DNA of 64,000 bases from Balneolaceae bacterium (GCA_017643365.1 JAEPNO010000007.1:1-64000); one strand, 5' to 3'; counted from the first letter of the stretch, positions 18,908-29,464 are shown. The notes: a model not told the origin generated them from the letters alone. Translations and numbers: made by a program.

Positions 18908-19822
18908 TTAGTGCTCGAGCGCTTTTCGGATAAACCCTCCGTGTTTTCGAAGGAGTTGCTGCGCTTCATTCTTTGGGATGTCTTTTAAACCCATCACCAG
19001 CGCCGTTTTCACGTGTCCATCAGCGGCTTCGAGTAGTTCTCCTGCTTGTTGATAATCGACATCAGCAAAGGTAAGAATAATTCGCTTAGCACGTTCAACC
19101 AGTTTCTTGTTGGTAAGCATTAAATCTACCATTACGTTTTCATACACCTTGCCTTGGCGTATCATAGCGCCGGTAGAAATCATATTTAGAACCATTTTTT
19201 GGGCAGTTCCGCTTTTCATTCGGGTACTTCCCATAATTACTTCGGGTCCAACAGGGACATCTATGGTAATATCAGCTTTAAATGGTAGTTGTTCGGCAGA
19301 TACGGTAGTTACCAACAGGGATGGAATTCCTTGTTCTTTAGCTTCTTTAAGCAAACCAACCACATAAGGAGTTCTGCCACTTGCGGCTATGCCACATACC
19401 ACATCCAGTGAAGTTATTTTCTGTTTTGTGATTTCTTCCCGACCAAGTTCTTCTGAGTCTTCGGCGCCCTCCTGAGCAACAAACATAGCTGCTTCTCCGC
19501 CGGCAATAAAACCTTGAACTTGCTCCGGATTGCTTCCAAAAGTGGGTGGACATTCAGCCGCATCTAAAACTCCAAGTCTGCCACTGGTGCCTGCACCGAA
19601 ATAAAGCAATCTTCCACCCACCGAAAATGCCTGACTCACCAAATCAATCGCTTTGGCAATTTCAGCATTACGCAAGGCTACATAATCAGCAACCTTCTTA
19701 TCCTCTTCGTTAATTAAACGGGCTATCTCTTCAGCTGAAGCAACATCAATTTCTAATGTAGCCGGATTGCGTTGTTCGGTATCTAGTTTTTTTAATTGAT
19801 CGAATAATTGCTGTTCTGACAT
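18908..19822 (-). CDS. murQ: N-acetylmuramic acid 6-phosphate etherase
   Basis: A 304-aa SIS-domain enzyme that cleaves the lactyl ether of MurNAc-6-P to give GlcNAc-6-P, recycling cell-wall sugar. The sugar-phosphate loop FGAGTSGRLG is at 75-84, followed by DAAECPPTFG with the catalytic Glu90. EVIMGSTRMKSGTAQKMVLN matches the family. It starts 3 bases after the accC stop and is part of a tight operon. No MurNAc transporter or kinase is in the window. Confidence 0.95.
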   Translation of the reverse strand: MSEQQLFDQLKKLDTEQRNPATLEIDVASAEEIARLINEEDKKVADYVALRNAEIAKAIDLVSQAFSVGGRLLYFGAGTSGRLGVLDAAECPPTFGSNPEQVQGFIAGGEAAMFVAQEGAEDSEELGREEITKQKITSLDVVCGIAASGRTPYVVGLLKEAKEQGIPSLLVTTVSAEQLPFKADITIDVPVGPEVIMGSTRMKSGTAQKMVLNMISTGAMIRQGKVYENVMVDLMLTNKKLVERAKRIILTFADVDYQQAGELLEAADGHVKTALVMGLKDIPKNEAQQLLRKHGGFIRKALEH

Positions 19823-19825
19823 GTA

Positions 19826-21316
19826 TTAATCTCTTCGGTGGTTCCACCAATCTGATGATTCTACGCCCGCAGATTCCAGAGGTGTGGTTTGTTCATTTTC
19901 TGCATTAGAAACTAACAATGCTGCCGCTAAAGCTACAATTTCATCATCATGCTTTTTGAACAGTTTATCCACGTCGAAATGATCTTTTACAAAGTGAGTA
20001 TCATATTTACCGCTTATAAAAGCTTCGTGCTCAAGCGTGTAAGTACAAAATGGAATGGTAGTTCTACATCCAACTATCTCATATTCATCAAGTGCCCGCA
20101 GCATTTTCTTGCGAGCATCTTCTCGATCAATTCCATATACGGTAAGCTTCGAAATCATTGGATCATAATTTATACTCACCGCTTGACCTTCTTCGATCCC
20201 TGAATCTACACGAACTCCTGTTCCGGTTGGGATGCGGTGTTTGAGCAGAGTTCCTGTACTTGGTAAGAAATTATTCTCCGGATCTTCGGCATAGATTCTA
20301 CACTCAATGGCATGCCCGATTTTCTTTACATCTTCTTGGGTGAAAGGAAGTTCTTTGCCTTCAGCCACCGCAATTTGTGCAGCAACCAAATCAATACCAG
20401 TAATCATTTCTGTTACGGGATGCTCTACCTGAAGTCGGGTATTCATCTCCAGAAAGTAGTAATTGTGATGTTTATCCACCAAAAACTCAATAGTTCCGGC
20501 TCCTACATAATCGCAAGCTTCGGCAGCTTTAATAGCTGTTTCCGCCATTTGGGCACGTAAATCATCCGTTAAAAGTGGACTTGGCGCTTCTTCAATTACT
20601 TTTTGATGTCGCCGTTGAACCGAACATTCCCGATCAAAAACATGCACTGTATTTCCGTGCATATCTGCCATTATTTGGAATTCGATATGGCGTGGTTCTT
20701 CTAAATATTTTTCGATGTACACTCTATCATCGCCAAAAGCATTGCGTGCTTCATTTTTTGCGGCTTTGATGCTAGCTTCAAATTCTTCGGGTTTATGAAC
20801 AATGCGCATCCCCTTTCCACCGCCGCCGGCTGATGCTTTAATCAAAATCGGAAAACCGATGTCATCAGCAACTTCTCGTGCTTCTTCGATACTTTCGAGG
20901 GTGCTTTTTAAACCGGGAGGTGTTGGAATATTGTGCACGGCCATTAATTCGCGAGCGGAAGTCTTATCCCCCATTAATTCGATGGCTCTTGTGCCCGGAC
21001 CGATAAAAATGATGCCTTCTTGCTTACAACGTTCAGCAAAAGCTGAGTTCTCACTCAAAAATCCATAGCCGGGATGTACAGCATCGGCGCCGGTTTGCTT
21101 GCAGGCATCGATGATTTTATCCATCACCAGATAACTTTCTGAGGAAGCCGCCTCACCTATAAAAACCGACTCATCGGCAAGTTGAACGTGTGGAGCGAAG
21201 GAATCGGGACGAGAGTACACCGCCACTGATTTTATACCTAATTCTTTACACGTATGAATTACCCGCACGGCTATTTCACCGCGATTTGCTACTAAAACTT
21301 TTTTAATCTCTGCCAT
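19826..21316 (-). CDS. accC: Biotin carboxylase subunit (AccC type)
   Basis: A 496-aa ATP-grasp enzyme that carboxylates biotin on a carrier protein. It begins KVLVANRGEIAVRVIHTCKELG, has the Gly-rich ATP loop KASAGGGGKGMR, and carries EAPSPLL and FLEMNTRLQVEHPVTE, all standard for the family. About 45 extra residues after the normal end include NAENEQTTPLES and a final DWWNHRRD. No biotin-carrier gene is adjacent, so it could serve acetyl-CoA carboxylase or an acyl-CoA carboxylase of the propionyl/methylcrotonyl type. It leads the accC-murQ-plsC-tonB run. Confidence 0.88.
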   Translation of the reverse strand: MAEIKKVLVANRGEIAVRVIHTCKELGIKSVAVYSRPDSFAPHVQLADESVFIGEAASSESYLVMDKIIDACKQTGADAVHPGYGFLSENSAFAERCKQEGIIFIGPGTRAIELMGDKTSARELMAVHNIPTPPGLKSTLESIEEAREVADDIGFPILIKASAGGGGKGMRIVHKPEEFEASIKAAKNEARNAFGDDRVYIEKYLEEPRHIEFQIMADMHGNTVHVFDRECSVQRRHQKVIEEAPSPLLTDDLRAQMAETAIKAAEACDYVGAGTIEFLVDKHHNYYFLEMNTRLQVEHPVTEMITGIDLVAAQIAVAEGKELPFTQEDVKKIGHAIECRIYAEDPENNFLPSTGTLLKHRIPTGTGVRVDSGIEEGQAVSINYDPMISKLTVYGIDREDARKKMLRALDEYEIVGCRTTIPFCTYTLEHEAFISGKYDTHFVKDHFDVDKLFKKHDDEIVALAAALLVSNAENEQTTPLESAGVESSDWWNHRRD

Positions 21317-21370
21317 AAGAAATGATTTTCTTGGATAGTACCAATTACCCTAGAAATTCACCACTTAAGT

Positions 21371-22345
21371 TTAGCTGGCAGTACGCATTTCCATGAATAT
21401 TTTTGGCAGGATGGAGAATTTCTCCACTTTATTCAGATATGCTCTCTCATTGAATACGTTATAATCGCTTTCTTCAATTTTATCGAGAATTCGGCTGTAA
21501 TTATAACGAGCAAGATATACCGGTAGTCGGCTGTCTTTGTCGAGCATTCGGATTCCGATATCGGCCTTCTCATAATACTCTCTGGCTCTCTTGATTTGAA
21601 ATTTCATCAATTGTCTGAAATTCTCAGATTTGTCCCCTGCAAATAAATCAGCTTCGCTTATATCAAACATGGTAAGCTCGTTGAACGGCAGATAAATTCG
21701 ATCTCTCTCTAAGTCTTCGCCAATGTCGCGCAGTATATTTGTTAACTGCATGGCTATTCCCAAATCAACGGCATATTCCAGCGCTTTTTCATCGGTATAC
21801 CCAAATACGCGACTCGTCATCAATCCTACTACGGAAGCAACCTTGTACGAGTAATCATACAGCTCACTAAAAGTGGCGTATCGATTTTTTTCGAGGTCTG
21901 ATCGTACCCCATCCATTAACTCAAATGGCAAATTTATAGGTATGTGATACTTTTTTAACGTATCTGAAAAGGCAACTAGAATTGGATCATCAGATTCCAA
22001 CCCTTTATAAACTCCAATCAACTTAGCTTTGAATTCATCTAACTTTTCGTCAACCTGATCGATGTTAATGCGAGTATGATTCATCAAATCCATACTCTCA
22101 TCTACCAGATTATCTAAATAGCGGCAAAGCCCATAAATCGCGAAAATACTGCGTTGCTTCTCGTTGGGTAAGAAGCGAGTGGCCATGTAGAATGTCTTGG
22201 CATAAAACCGAGTAATGGCCCTGCAATGCGAATATGCATCGCGTAAATGGAGATCATTTACTTCATCTATCACTGAACGATGAAAGGATGTCTTTTCATA
22301 GATTGGTCGGAACATAGAATATGGCACTCGAAGTAGTTCGCTCAT
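21371..22345 (-). CDS. crtB: Phytoene/squalene synthase
   Basis: A 324-aa all-helical prenyl synthase that condenses two prenyl diphosphates head to head. The first Asp-rich motif is DNLVDE (78-83) and the second is NILRDIGEDLERDRIYLP. It looks closer to CrtB (carotenoid) than squalene synthase by motif spacing, but no other carotenoid gene is present, so hopanoid precursor synthesis cannot be ruled out. It is divergent from the LacI-family gene. Confidence 0.85.
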   Translation of the reverse strand: MSELLRVPYSMFRPIYEKTSFHRSVIDEVNDLHLRDAYSHCRAITRFYAKTFYMATRFLPNEKQRSIFAIYGLCRYLDNLVDESMDLMNHTRINIDQVDEKLDEFKAKLIGVYKGLESDDPILVAFSDTLKKYHIPINLPFELMDGVRSDLEKNRYATFSELYDYSYKVASVVGLMTSRVFGYTDEKALEYAVDLGIAMQLTNILRDIGEDLERDRIYLPFNELTMFDISEADLFAGDKSENFRQLMKFQIKRAREYYEKADIGIRMLDKDSRLPVYLARYNYSRILDKIEESDYNVFNERAYLNKVEKFSILPKIFMEMRTAS

Positions 22346-22509
22346 GCTCCAATAATCAACAAATAAGTATGCTTCGTTCCAATTTTATTAAATAAATAAA
22401 TTTGCCGTGTTGATAACATATTCCAATTTAGATGATTATAATTGCGGTTCAGTAATTTAGCCCAAATAACTCCCATTACTGATCAATTCGACAAAATTAG
22501 TTTGCGTGT

Positions 22510-23520
22510 ATGAATAAGAAAGTGACGATTTATGAAGTGGCCAAAATAGCAGGTGTTGCCATATCAACTGTTTCTAGAGTATTAAACGATTCGCCAAACG
22601 TTTCGGAAGAAACTAAAAAGAAAGTTCAGAAAGCAATTGATGAATTGAATTTTCGACCTCAGGTAAGTGCTCGAAAATTAGCTAGTAAGGAACCTCAAAT
22701 TTTAGCAGTGGCTGTTCCTTCGTTTACTACACCGTTTTTTAACGAAGTGTTGAAAGGAGTTAAAGATGAAATCCGCAAAATGGATTTAGATATTATCCTT
22801 TATAACACCGGTTCAAAAGATCCTGAGGAAGCTGTGATCAATTTTTTCGATCGCGGAACTGCCGACGCTCTTATTCTTCTTTCTATTGATGTGAGCGAAA
22901 CCGTACACAAACATTTGCAAACCACGCATGTGCCTATTGTTTTGGTGAACACCGCGCATCCTTCGTACAACTATTTTATGGTAAACGATTATCGTGGCGG
23001 TTACATGGCCGGAGAACATTTAGTTAAAAAAGGATTTGAACGAATTGGGATGATATCTACCCCGGTAGAAACGAAATCGTCATCCGAACGCGAACGTGGA
23101 TTTAAAGACGCTCTTCGCAACTTCAAAATGCCAATCATCAACGAATATTTTGTAACCGGAGATACCACAAAGCATGCCGGTTATACCGAAGAAAGCGGGT
23201 TCGAGGCTATCTACAAATTTAAAGAAATGGGAGAATTCCCCGATGCGGTTTTCTGTGCAAACGACACTCAAGCGCTTGGGGCTTATCACGCTTTATCAAA
23301 ACTGGGGATGAAAGTGCCCGACGATATTGCCATCATGGGTTATGATAATATCAAACTAAGCCGCTACCTCGATCTTACTACCATCGATCAGCATATGCAT
23401 ACCATTGGTGCACAAGCTACCGCCAGACTTGCTGAAATAATCAAAAACCCGGATTCGCCTTTGGTGCAGGAATCGCATCAACCAATTCTGGTAGAACGAG
23501 GATCAACCGAAAAAAAATAA
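22510..23520 (+). CDS. LacI-family transcriptional regulator
   Basis: A 336-aa repressor. The N-terminal helix-turn-helix (VTIYEVAKIAGVAISTVSRV) is followed by the hinge NFRPQVSARKLASK and a periplasmic-binding-protein-like sugar domain (AILAVAVPSF..., DAVFCANDTQALGAYHAL, DDIAIMGYDNI). The effector is not deducible. It sits 4 bp before purC on the same strand, so the two may be cotranscribed, which is unusual company for a sugar regulator. Confidence 0.9.
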   Translation: MNKKVTIYEVAKIAGVAISTVSRVLNDSPNVSEETKKKVQKAIDELNFRPQVSARKLASKEPQILAVAVPSFTTPFFNEVLKGVKDEIRKMDLDIILYNTGSKDPEEAVINFFDRGTADALILLSIDVSETVHKHLQTTHVPIVLVNTAHPSYNYFMVNDYRGGYMAGEHLVKKGFERIGMISTPVETKSSSERERGFKDALRNFKMPIINEYFVTGDTTKHAGYTEESGFEAIYKFKEMGEFPDAVFCANDTQALGAYHALSKLGMKVPDDIAIMGYDNIKLSRYLDLTTIDQHMHTIGAQATARLAEIIKNPDSPLVQESHQPILVERGSTEKK

Positions 23521-23524
23521 GCCG

Positions 23525-24496
23525 TTGAAATACTCTTTCGATACCTCTGTTGCTTTAGATAATTGCATCATAGACACTCAAGTTGATGGCCTACCTACTC
23601 CCTATAAAGGTAAAGTTCGGGAAGTTTACCCACTAAACAAGCAAACTCTTGGCATTGTAGTAACCGATAGAATTTCTGCTTTCGATTACATAATGAATCA
23701 GGCGATTCCATTCAAAGGGCAAATTTTAAATCAACTGGCAAAATTTAGTTTTGATACTGTTCAAGATATTATGCCAACGCATATTATCGATGTACCGCAT
23801 CCGAATGTTACCATTGCCAAAAAATGTGTGCCCATACCCATCGAAATTGTAATTCGGGGATATTTAACCGGTCATGCCTGGAGAGTGTATAAATCCGGAC
23901 TCCGAATGCTGTGTGGGGTTTCGCTGCCGGATGGACTTAAAGAACATGATAGATTGCCCGAGCCTATCCTCACTCCTGCTACTAAGGCTACCGAGGGACA
24001 TGATGAAGACATTTCTGAAGCCGAGATTTTAGAACAACAAATTGTTCCACTTGAACTTTGGGAAGAGATTAAAGCCAAGGCTTTTAAACTGTTTGCACGT
24101 GGAACTGAAGTTGCGGCCAAGCAAGGTCTAATTTTGGTAGATACCAAATACGAGATGGGAATATTTAACGGCGAACTTACCCTGATCGACGAGGTACACA
24201 CTACCGATTCTTCCCGATATTTTTATGCCGATGGATACAAAGAGCGACAAACTTCAGCAGCCGGACAAAAACAGCTCTCTAAAGAGTTTTTGCGCGAGTG
24301 GTTGATGGAGCATGACTTCCAGGGTTTGGATGGCCAAACACTCCCTGATCTGCCCGATTCTTTCCGTTTAGAAGTTTATGATCGATACGCGGAATTATAC
24401 AAAATGCTTACCGGAAAAGACTTTCAACCCCATCATGTGGAAGGCTTTAATGAAACATTGCGTAATATTTTTATCCCCTATTTAACCAAATCTTAA
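23525..24496 (+). CDS. purC: SAICAR synthase
   Basis: A 323-aa phosphoribosylaminoimidazole-succinocarboxamide synthase, step 8 of purine synthesis. YKGKVREVYPL at 27-37 forms the ATP site. RISAFDYIM, EIVIRGYLTGHAWRVYKSG and LVDTKYEMGIFNGELTLIDEVHTTDSSRY are family signatures. The start is a TTG codon directly after the LacI stop; no in-frame ATG or GTG lies close. The length fits the longer SAICAR synthases. Confidence 0.95.
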   Translation: MKYSFDTSVALDNCIIDTQVDGLPTPYKGKVREVYPLNKQTLGIVVTDRISAFDYIMNQAIPFKGQILNQLAKFSFDTVQDIMPTHIIDVPHPNVTIAKKCVPIPIEIVIRGYLTGHAWRVYKSGLRMLCGVSLPDGLKEHDRLPEPILTPATKATEGHDEDISEAEILEQQIVPLELWEEIKAKAFKLFARGTEVAAKQGLILVDTKYEMGIFNGELTLIDEVHTTDSSRYFYADGYKERQTSAAGQKQLSKEFLREWLMEHDFQGLDGQTLPDLPDSFRLEVYDRYAELYKMLTGKDFQPHHVEGFNETLRNIFIPYLTKS

Positions 24497-24505
24497 ACCC
24501 TACTC

Positions 24506-25420
24506 ATGAAAATTAGAGTCGTTGTTTTTCTATTGTTTTTTTCTACCGCTGCCTGTACCTCAAATCAAGACCAATCCATTGAAACCTCCGCTGTAGAAAC
24601 CGGTTTATTTGAAAAGGAAATGACATTTCAGGATTCGCTTCGAAGTTACTTCGTTTACGTTCCCGAATCTTATCAACATGACTCACCGATGCCGTTGCTA
24701 TTTACCTTTCATGGGTACACCGGCAATGCTCGCTCTATCATGCGATATTCGGGTTATAACGATTTGGCGGACTCACTTGGCTTTATAGCCGTGTATCCGC
24801 AAGGAACTTTACTTGAAGGCAAGACCCATTGGAATGTGGGTGGATGGACTTTGGAAAGTACCGTTGACGACGTTGCCTTTGTAAATCAATTAATTGATGA
24901 ATTAACTACCGAGTATGCCATCGATGAAGATCGAATTTACTCGAACGGGATGTCGAATGGTGGATACATGAGCTTTTTGCTAGCCTGCCAAGCCGATAGC
25001 AGAATTGCCGCAATGGCTTCAATTACCGGTGCGATGACACCTCAAACGATTGACGCTTGTTCGCCTCAGAAAAGCGTGCCTGTACTTCAATTTCATGCAG
25101 ATACTGATGAAACGGTACCTTATACCGGCGATCCGGCGTGGACCATTGGTATTGAAGATATCATCGACTATTGGGTTGCACACAACGGCACGCAAACCGA
25201 GCCGGAAATTAGTGCCATGCCCGACATTGATCCAAATGATGGAAGTACGGTTGAAAAGCATGTTTACAAAGCATCGACTACCGAAGCTCCGGTTATCCAT
25301 TACTTTGTGAAAAGTGGCGGACATGATTGGCCGGGAGCCTGGGGAAATAAAGATATTTCAGCCAGTGAAATTACCTGGGAGTTTTTATCTCGGTTTGAAA
25401 AAAGCGAGCTGAAAAATTAA
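24506..25420 (+). CDS. Secreted esterase lipoprotein (PHB depolymerase/LpqC type)
   Basis: A 304-aa alpha/beta hydrolase with a lipoprotein signal (FFSTAAC, Cys17). Family features are FTFHGYTGNA, YPQGTLLEGKTHWNVGG, the nucleophile elbow GMSNGG with Ser150, VPVLQFHADTDETVPY and the catalytic His in SGGHDWPGAWG. Relatives act on polyhydroxybutyrate or feruloyl esters; the substrate here is open. It follows purC by 9 bp, perhaps by chance. Confidence 0.85.
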   Translation: MKIRVVVFLLFFSTAACTSNQDQSIETSAVETGLFEKEMTFQDSLRSYFVYVPESYQHDSPMPLLFTFHGYTGNARSIMRYSGYNDLADSLGFIAVYPQGTLLEGKTHWNVGGWTLESTVDDVAFVNQLIDELTTEYAIDEDRIYSNGMSNGGYMSFLLACQADSRIAAMASITGAMTPQTIDACSPQKSVPVLQFHADTDETVPYTGDPAWTIGIEDIIDYWVAHNGTQTEPEISAMPDIDPNDGSTVEKHVYKASTTEAPVIHYFVKSGGHDWPGAWGNKDISASEITWEFLSRFEKSELKN

Positions 25421-25438
25421 TGCTGATTAATCGCCTAA

Positions 25439-28400
25439 TTAAGCCGGTTGTAATTCATTAATTTCTGCGTTCTCATTCACCATTTCGCTTATCAAATCGC
25501 AACTGTTCTTGAGGGTGTTAGCTCTGGCTGATAAGCCAAATTTTGTTCGAATTATCTCCTGATGTTTATTCCATGTCTCGGTATCAACTTTCGGTAATTC
25601 ACTTAAGGTTGATGATTCTGAAAAATGATCCAAAGATTGTAACGATAAACCATTTTCATGCAGAAACTGCCAACTAGGATTTTCAACAAGTTCATCGTTC
25701 ATTTCAATTTTATCTTTGATAAAGATTTGTTTTCCTAAAAATAAACCCATCAATGTATTCCCAATTGCTTGTTGGCGATCATGTGCCATAATCAGCATAT
25801 CAACATCATTAATAAGGTTCATGTAATCATCAGGTAATATAAACTGTTCATGAAATTGCACCTGCTCTGTTAAACCGAGTTCATCGATGGTTGAAAGCAG
25901 TTCCTGTTTGTATGGAGGCTTACAATTGTACGCTAAGGGTATAATTATTTGATATTCGGCTATATCCTTCTTCTTCGATAATAGGTGAAGCGTATGAATA
26001 TGATTATTGGACGGGTCCCCGGAATTACCAACTAAAATCTTTTTCTTGTTAGCTGTTTTAGGAATATCGATATCGCCATACAAGCCCGGATATGGGTATG
26101 CGAAATCAAACCGGGGTTTATCACCAAAATTATCATGAAACACCTTAGCATCGCCATCAACGGGAGTTAAAATACTGCCCAATTTATGATGCTGAATTCT
26201 TCTTTTTTGATTCTTTTTGAGTGGCTGGTACAAGTCCCCTCCCCAAATCATCCATCCAACATGTTTTTTATCACCAATAACATCAACTATACCATGTTCC
26301 CACGCTCTAAACATTCCATGCATAAAAACAGCGGTAACTTCCGGAAGTAGCAGTTCATTGATAATGCCGTCTACATCACTTTGACTTGAACAATCAAAAA
26401 ATAAGGTGCTGGCATTTTTTCCTTCTTCGATGGTGTATCCACCTGCTACATTCCAAGGCGTTTTCTCAACCAATAACCAATGTTGCTGATCGGAAGTGGC
26501 ATTTAATTCTTCGATCATATCTGACAAGGCCTGAGCGTACACGTGATTTCTACAAAAGTGGAAATACTTCGATTTCTTTCCTTCAGCAATCGGTAATAAA
26601 GATTTTTTCGGGAGTGTGGATTCCGCTTTTTTGGAGGTAAAATCTGTAGGCCAAGAATCCATGCATTGTTTCAATCCCGGATGCATTGCTTCCAAAAGCC
26701 GAAGCGAAACCTCTTGCTTTAATTTTTTCTCTTTTTGATGTGCAGCTCCACGCAGATACTCATGATGTAACCTACTTTGAGGCACGTAAATTTGTTGTTC
26801 ACGGTCGGGATAGTGCTCGAGTAAACGAAAACTTAAATCTTTACCGCCATGCCCGAATAAAATGTAATCGCCCCATCCACCGGCTTTATAGAATGCTTCG
26901 GCTTTGTACATGGCGTTACCTTCCAAAATCGTGTACGCCGGTATTACAGTATTTCCGATGTTATAGTGCCAAGGATCATTGATCACATTACTGCTGTAAT
27001 ACATTCCTCTCGATACAATGATATCGCGCTCGGCATGTTCTTTTAGATGAGCTTGCACAAAATTTACTTGTGGAATTCCATCATCATCAACAAAGAGTAA
27101 ATATTCCCCTTTTGCGAAGGCTGCACCCAAATTCCGAGCCAGATAAGCACCCGCATTCCCGTTCGCTTTTACATAGGTATTCACATACGGAAACAACGCC
27201 GAAAACGCCTCGTCTTCAACTCCATTATTCACAAAGATAATTTCGCCTATGCCCTTAAGTTGCTTACTGAGTTGTTTAAGGTTTTCAACCGATTTCTCTT
27301 TGAATTTATTTGAGATGATAATGGCAGAGACCTTGGTTCCAACCGAAGCATTAATTTCTTCAACTTTTTCAAACCAATATGAATATAACGGCAATTTTTT
27401 CATCCACCCTTTCACTTCAAGCACTTCATTAACAACGGGGAAGTGATTTTTTATACTTGCAGCATTTTGGGCGAGCAATGCAATCGTTTGGATGTAAAAG
27501 GCAACATTATCGGTGGGCTCTTTTTGTAAACGCTTAGCTGTTTCGTCTACAATTTGTTGCAGATAATCAGCCGTTTGGTTTAGGTCGAAAAACTTCTTTG
27601 TGAGCGCCGCAATTTTGTTCGCTTTACGCGAGTCGGTAAATCCATTCCAGAATAAATCATTGAATATCTTACCCGATTCCACCTTGGCTGATAATTTTTG
27701 ATCCTTAAAGGATTGAATATCCTCTTCAATTTCAGGGATAGCATCTGCAATTCTTTCAGCATCGATTGGTTGTTGCCATCTGCCTTTTTTCCACTGTTTT
27801 TGCGATGAGGCAGAGGCTTGCTTCAACGCCTCTATCAAACCTGCCGATATCGATAATGCATTTCCAGTAGAAACTACGATATGAGTAGGGAGATGCTTGC
27901 AAAATGTATTTTCAGCTGGATTACCAAGACCGAAATCATAATGATCAACCTCAAACGGAAGCAGTTCTCGATCATTTGAACTGATACAAATGGCACTTGG
28001 TTTGTGCTGCATCACAAATTCAATCAGAGAATCAAAATTGGCACTAGCATCAATTAAAAAGTCTAAGTTTAGGTTTCTAATTTTATCAGTTAACGCTACC
28101 GGCGAAATTTGGTGCGAAAGATGAAACACCGAACAGTTCGAGGCTATGTTATCAGCAACAGCATCCTTCTTCACTTCGGTTGAAAATGCTACCACTTTAA
28201 ACAACTCTTTGGGAAGTATTGAGAGTATCTTTTCCCATTTCCTCCCCACAGGATGATCCCATAATGCATTAGAAATAATCCCGAGTTTTAATTTCCTTCC
28301 GTTTATTCCTTCGGGTTTATCTCTATCAATTTGATGAGCTTTGGGCAGTTGCTTTGAATACTTACTAATCTCTTTTTTAACAACATCTAGCTCCACATTT

Positions 28401-29269
28401 TCATCGGCTTTCAAAATCCTAGCGTACTGAGCCAATGTTTCTTTTGAGAATTCTTTCGACGCTAGGATAGATTGAACCTGCACCTTAGCCTCTTCTACCA
28501 TCCCTGCGCTTAACAAACATTCTGCATAGGATGCTACTAGGGATTCATCTGCAGGTAATTGAGTTACTAGTTCATCATAAATTGTTATTGCTTGTTGAAA
28601 TTCGCCCATACCAAATTGGCAAGCAGCCATTAGGCTACGAACTTCGCTATTCTCTGGTACATGCTGCATTAATTTCGAAGCAATTTGTTTAGCTTCTGCA
28701 TAATGCTCTTTGTTAATGAGTATCCTTGTTTTCCCGATGTGAGCATCCAAGTAATCGGGTTGAACCTGAATTAGTGAATCGAAAGTATTTATAGCCTCAT
28801 CATACTTCTTCAATTTTCCGTAGATGTTGCCGGCAATAACAACCAAAGCTAGATTCGTTCGATCAAAGTTATTCGCTTTTCCGATCGTCACTATTGCTTC
28901 TTCGTACTTCAACTCTTGAGTGTAAACGATAGCAAGATTCTTCCAAGCAGCTACATCATCTTCCTTCAGGTTTAACACTTGTTCTATAAGCACTTTAGCA
29001 CGCTCAAATCGATTGGTTTTAATGCATGCTTCCATCAAAATCTGAAGAACTTCGTACGAATTCCCTCCTTTCTTAATCGCTTGCTCCAAAGGTTTAACTG
29101 CCGATTCGAAATCTTCTTTTCGAACGTAGGCGAATCCGGTCAGATAAGAAATCACCCAAGCAGAAGGATGATTTAAACCACGAAATTTGTTTAGAATAGA
29201 AAGAGCTTCATCGATCTTTGGGGGATTGCTCATCAAAAGCGATTGAGCTTGTTTAATCTCGTTCTTCAA
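25439..29269 (-). CDS. TPR protein fused to GT41-like, GT2 and GT56/WecF-like domains
   Basis: A 1,276-aa chain with no signal peptide. Residues 1-310 are TPR repeats. Residues 325-450 (KLKLGIISNALWDHPVGRKW...) resemble the start of OGT/SPY-type GT41 catalytic domains but look shortened. A helical stretch follows to 640. Residues 645-870 are a GT2 domain: VSAIIISNKF, ARNLGAAFAKGEYLLFVDDDG with the DxD metal site, and a GGWG acceptor loop. Residues 900-1230 resemble WecF (GT56), with VGNSGDPSNNHIHTL at 1079-1093 and DRQQAIGNTL at 1164-1173. It probably glycosylates protein or surface glycan in the cytoplasm. The gene stands alone; acceptors are unknown. Confidence 0.8.
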   Translation of the reverse strand: MKNEIKQAQSLLMSNPPKIDEALSILNKFRGLNHPSAWVISYLTGFAYVRKEDFESAVKPLEQAIKKGGNSYEVLQILMEACIKTNRFERAKVLIEQVLNLKEDDVAAWKNLAIVYTQELKYEEAIVTIGKANNFDRTNLALVVIAGNIYGKLKKYDEAINTFDSLIQVQPDYLDAHIGKTRILINKEHYAEAKQIASKLMQHVPENSEVRSLMAACQFGMGEFQQAITIYDELVTQLPADESLVASYAECLLSAGMVEEAKVQVQSILASKEFSKETLAQYARILKADENVELDVVKKEISKYSKQLPKAHQIDRDKPEGINGRKLKLGIISNALWDHPVGRKWEKILSILPKELFKVVAFSTEVKKDAVADNIASNCSVFHLSHQISPVALTDKIRNLNLDFLIDASANFDSLIEFVMQHKPSAICISSNDRELLPFEVDHYDFGLGNPAENTFCKHLPTHIVVSTGNALSISAGLIEALKQASASSQKQWKKGRWQQPIDAERIADAIPEIEEDIQSFKDQKLSAKVESGKIFNDLFWNGFTDSRKANKIAALTKKFFDLNQTADYLQQIVDETAKRLQKEPTDNVAFYIQTIALLAQNAASIKNHFPVVNEVLEVKGWMKKLPLYSYWFEKVEEINASVGTKVSAIIISNKFKEKSVENLKQLSKQLKGIGEIIFVNNGVEDEAFSALFPYVNTYVKANGNAGAYLARNLGAAFAKGEYLLFVDDDGIPQVNFVQAHLKEHAERDIIVSRGMYYSSNVINDPWHYNIGNTVIPAYTILEGNAMYKAEAFYKAGGWGDYILFGHGGKDLSFRLLEHYPDREQQIYVPQSRLHHEYLRGAAHQKEKKLKQEVSLRLLEAMHPGLKQCMDSWPTDFTSKKAESTLPKKSLLPIAEGKKSKYFHFCRNHVYAQALSDMIEELNATSDQQHWLLVEKTPWNVAGGYTIEEGKNASTLFFDCSSQSDVDGIINELLLPEVTAVFMHGMFRAWEHGIVDVIGDKKHVGWMIWGGDLYQPLKKNQKRRIQHHKLGSILTPVDGDAKVFHDNFGDKPRFDFAYPYPGLYGDIDIPKTANKKKILVGNSGDPSNNHIHTLHLLSKKKDIAEYQIIIPLAYNCKPPYKQELLSTIDELGLTEQVQFHEQFILPDDYMNLINDVDMLIMAHDRQQAIGNTLMGLFLGKQIFIKDKIEMNDELVENPSWQFLHENGLSLQSLDHFSESSTLSELPKVDTETWNKHQEIIRTKFGLSARANTLKNSCDLISEMVNENAEINELQPA

Positions 29270-29464
29270 AATGCAGATACCCTGTAGTTAGTTGATTGTG
29301 GCATAGTTACCCATATCAACACAAAAACGATACCAAATCGATGATTCTAACTACTTAGGGACTTATTATTTGAGAATCGAATCATTTATGAAAGTACAGG
29401 TAATTCTAGACGGAAGAATCTTCAACATTAGGTAGGATTTTCCCCTCTTTGCTGAGCTTTTAAG

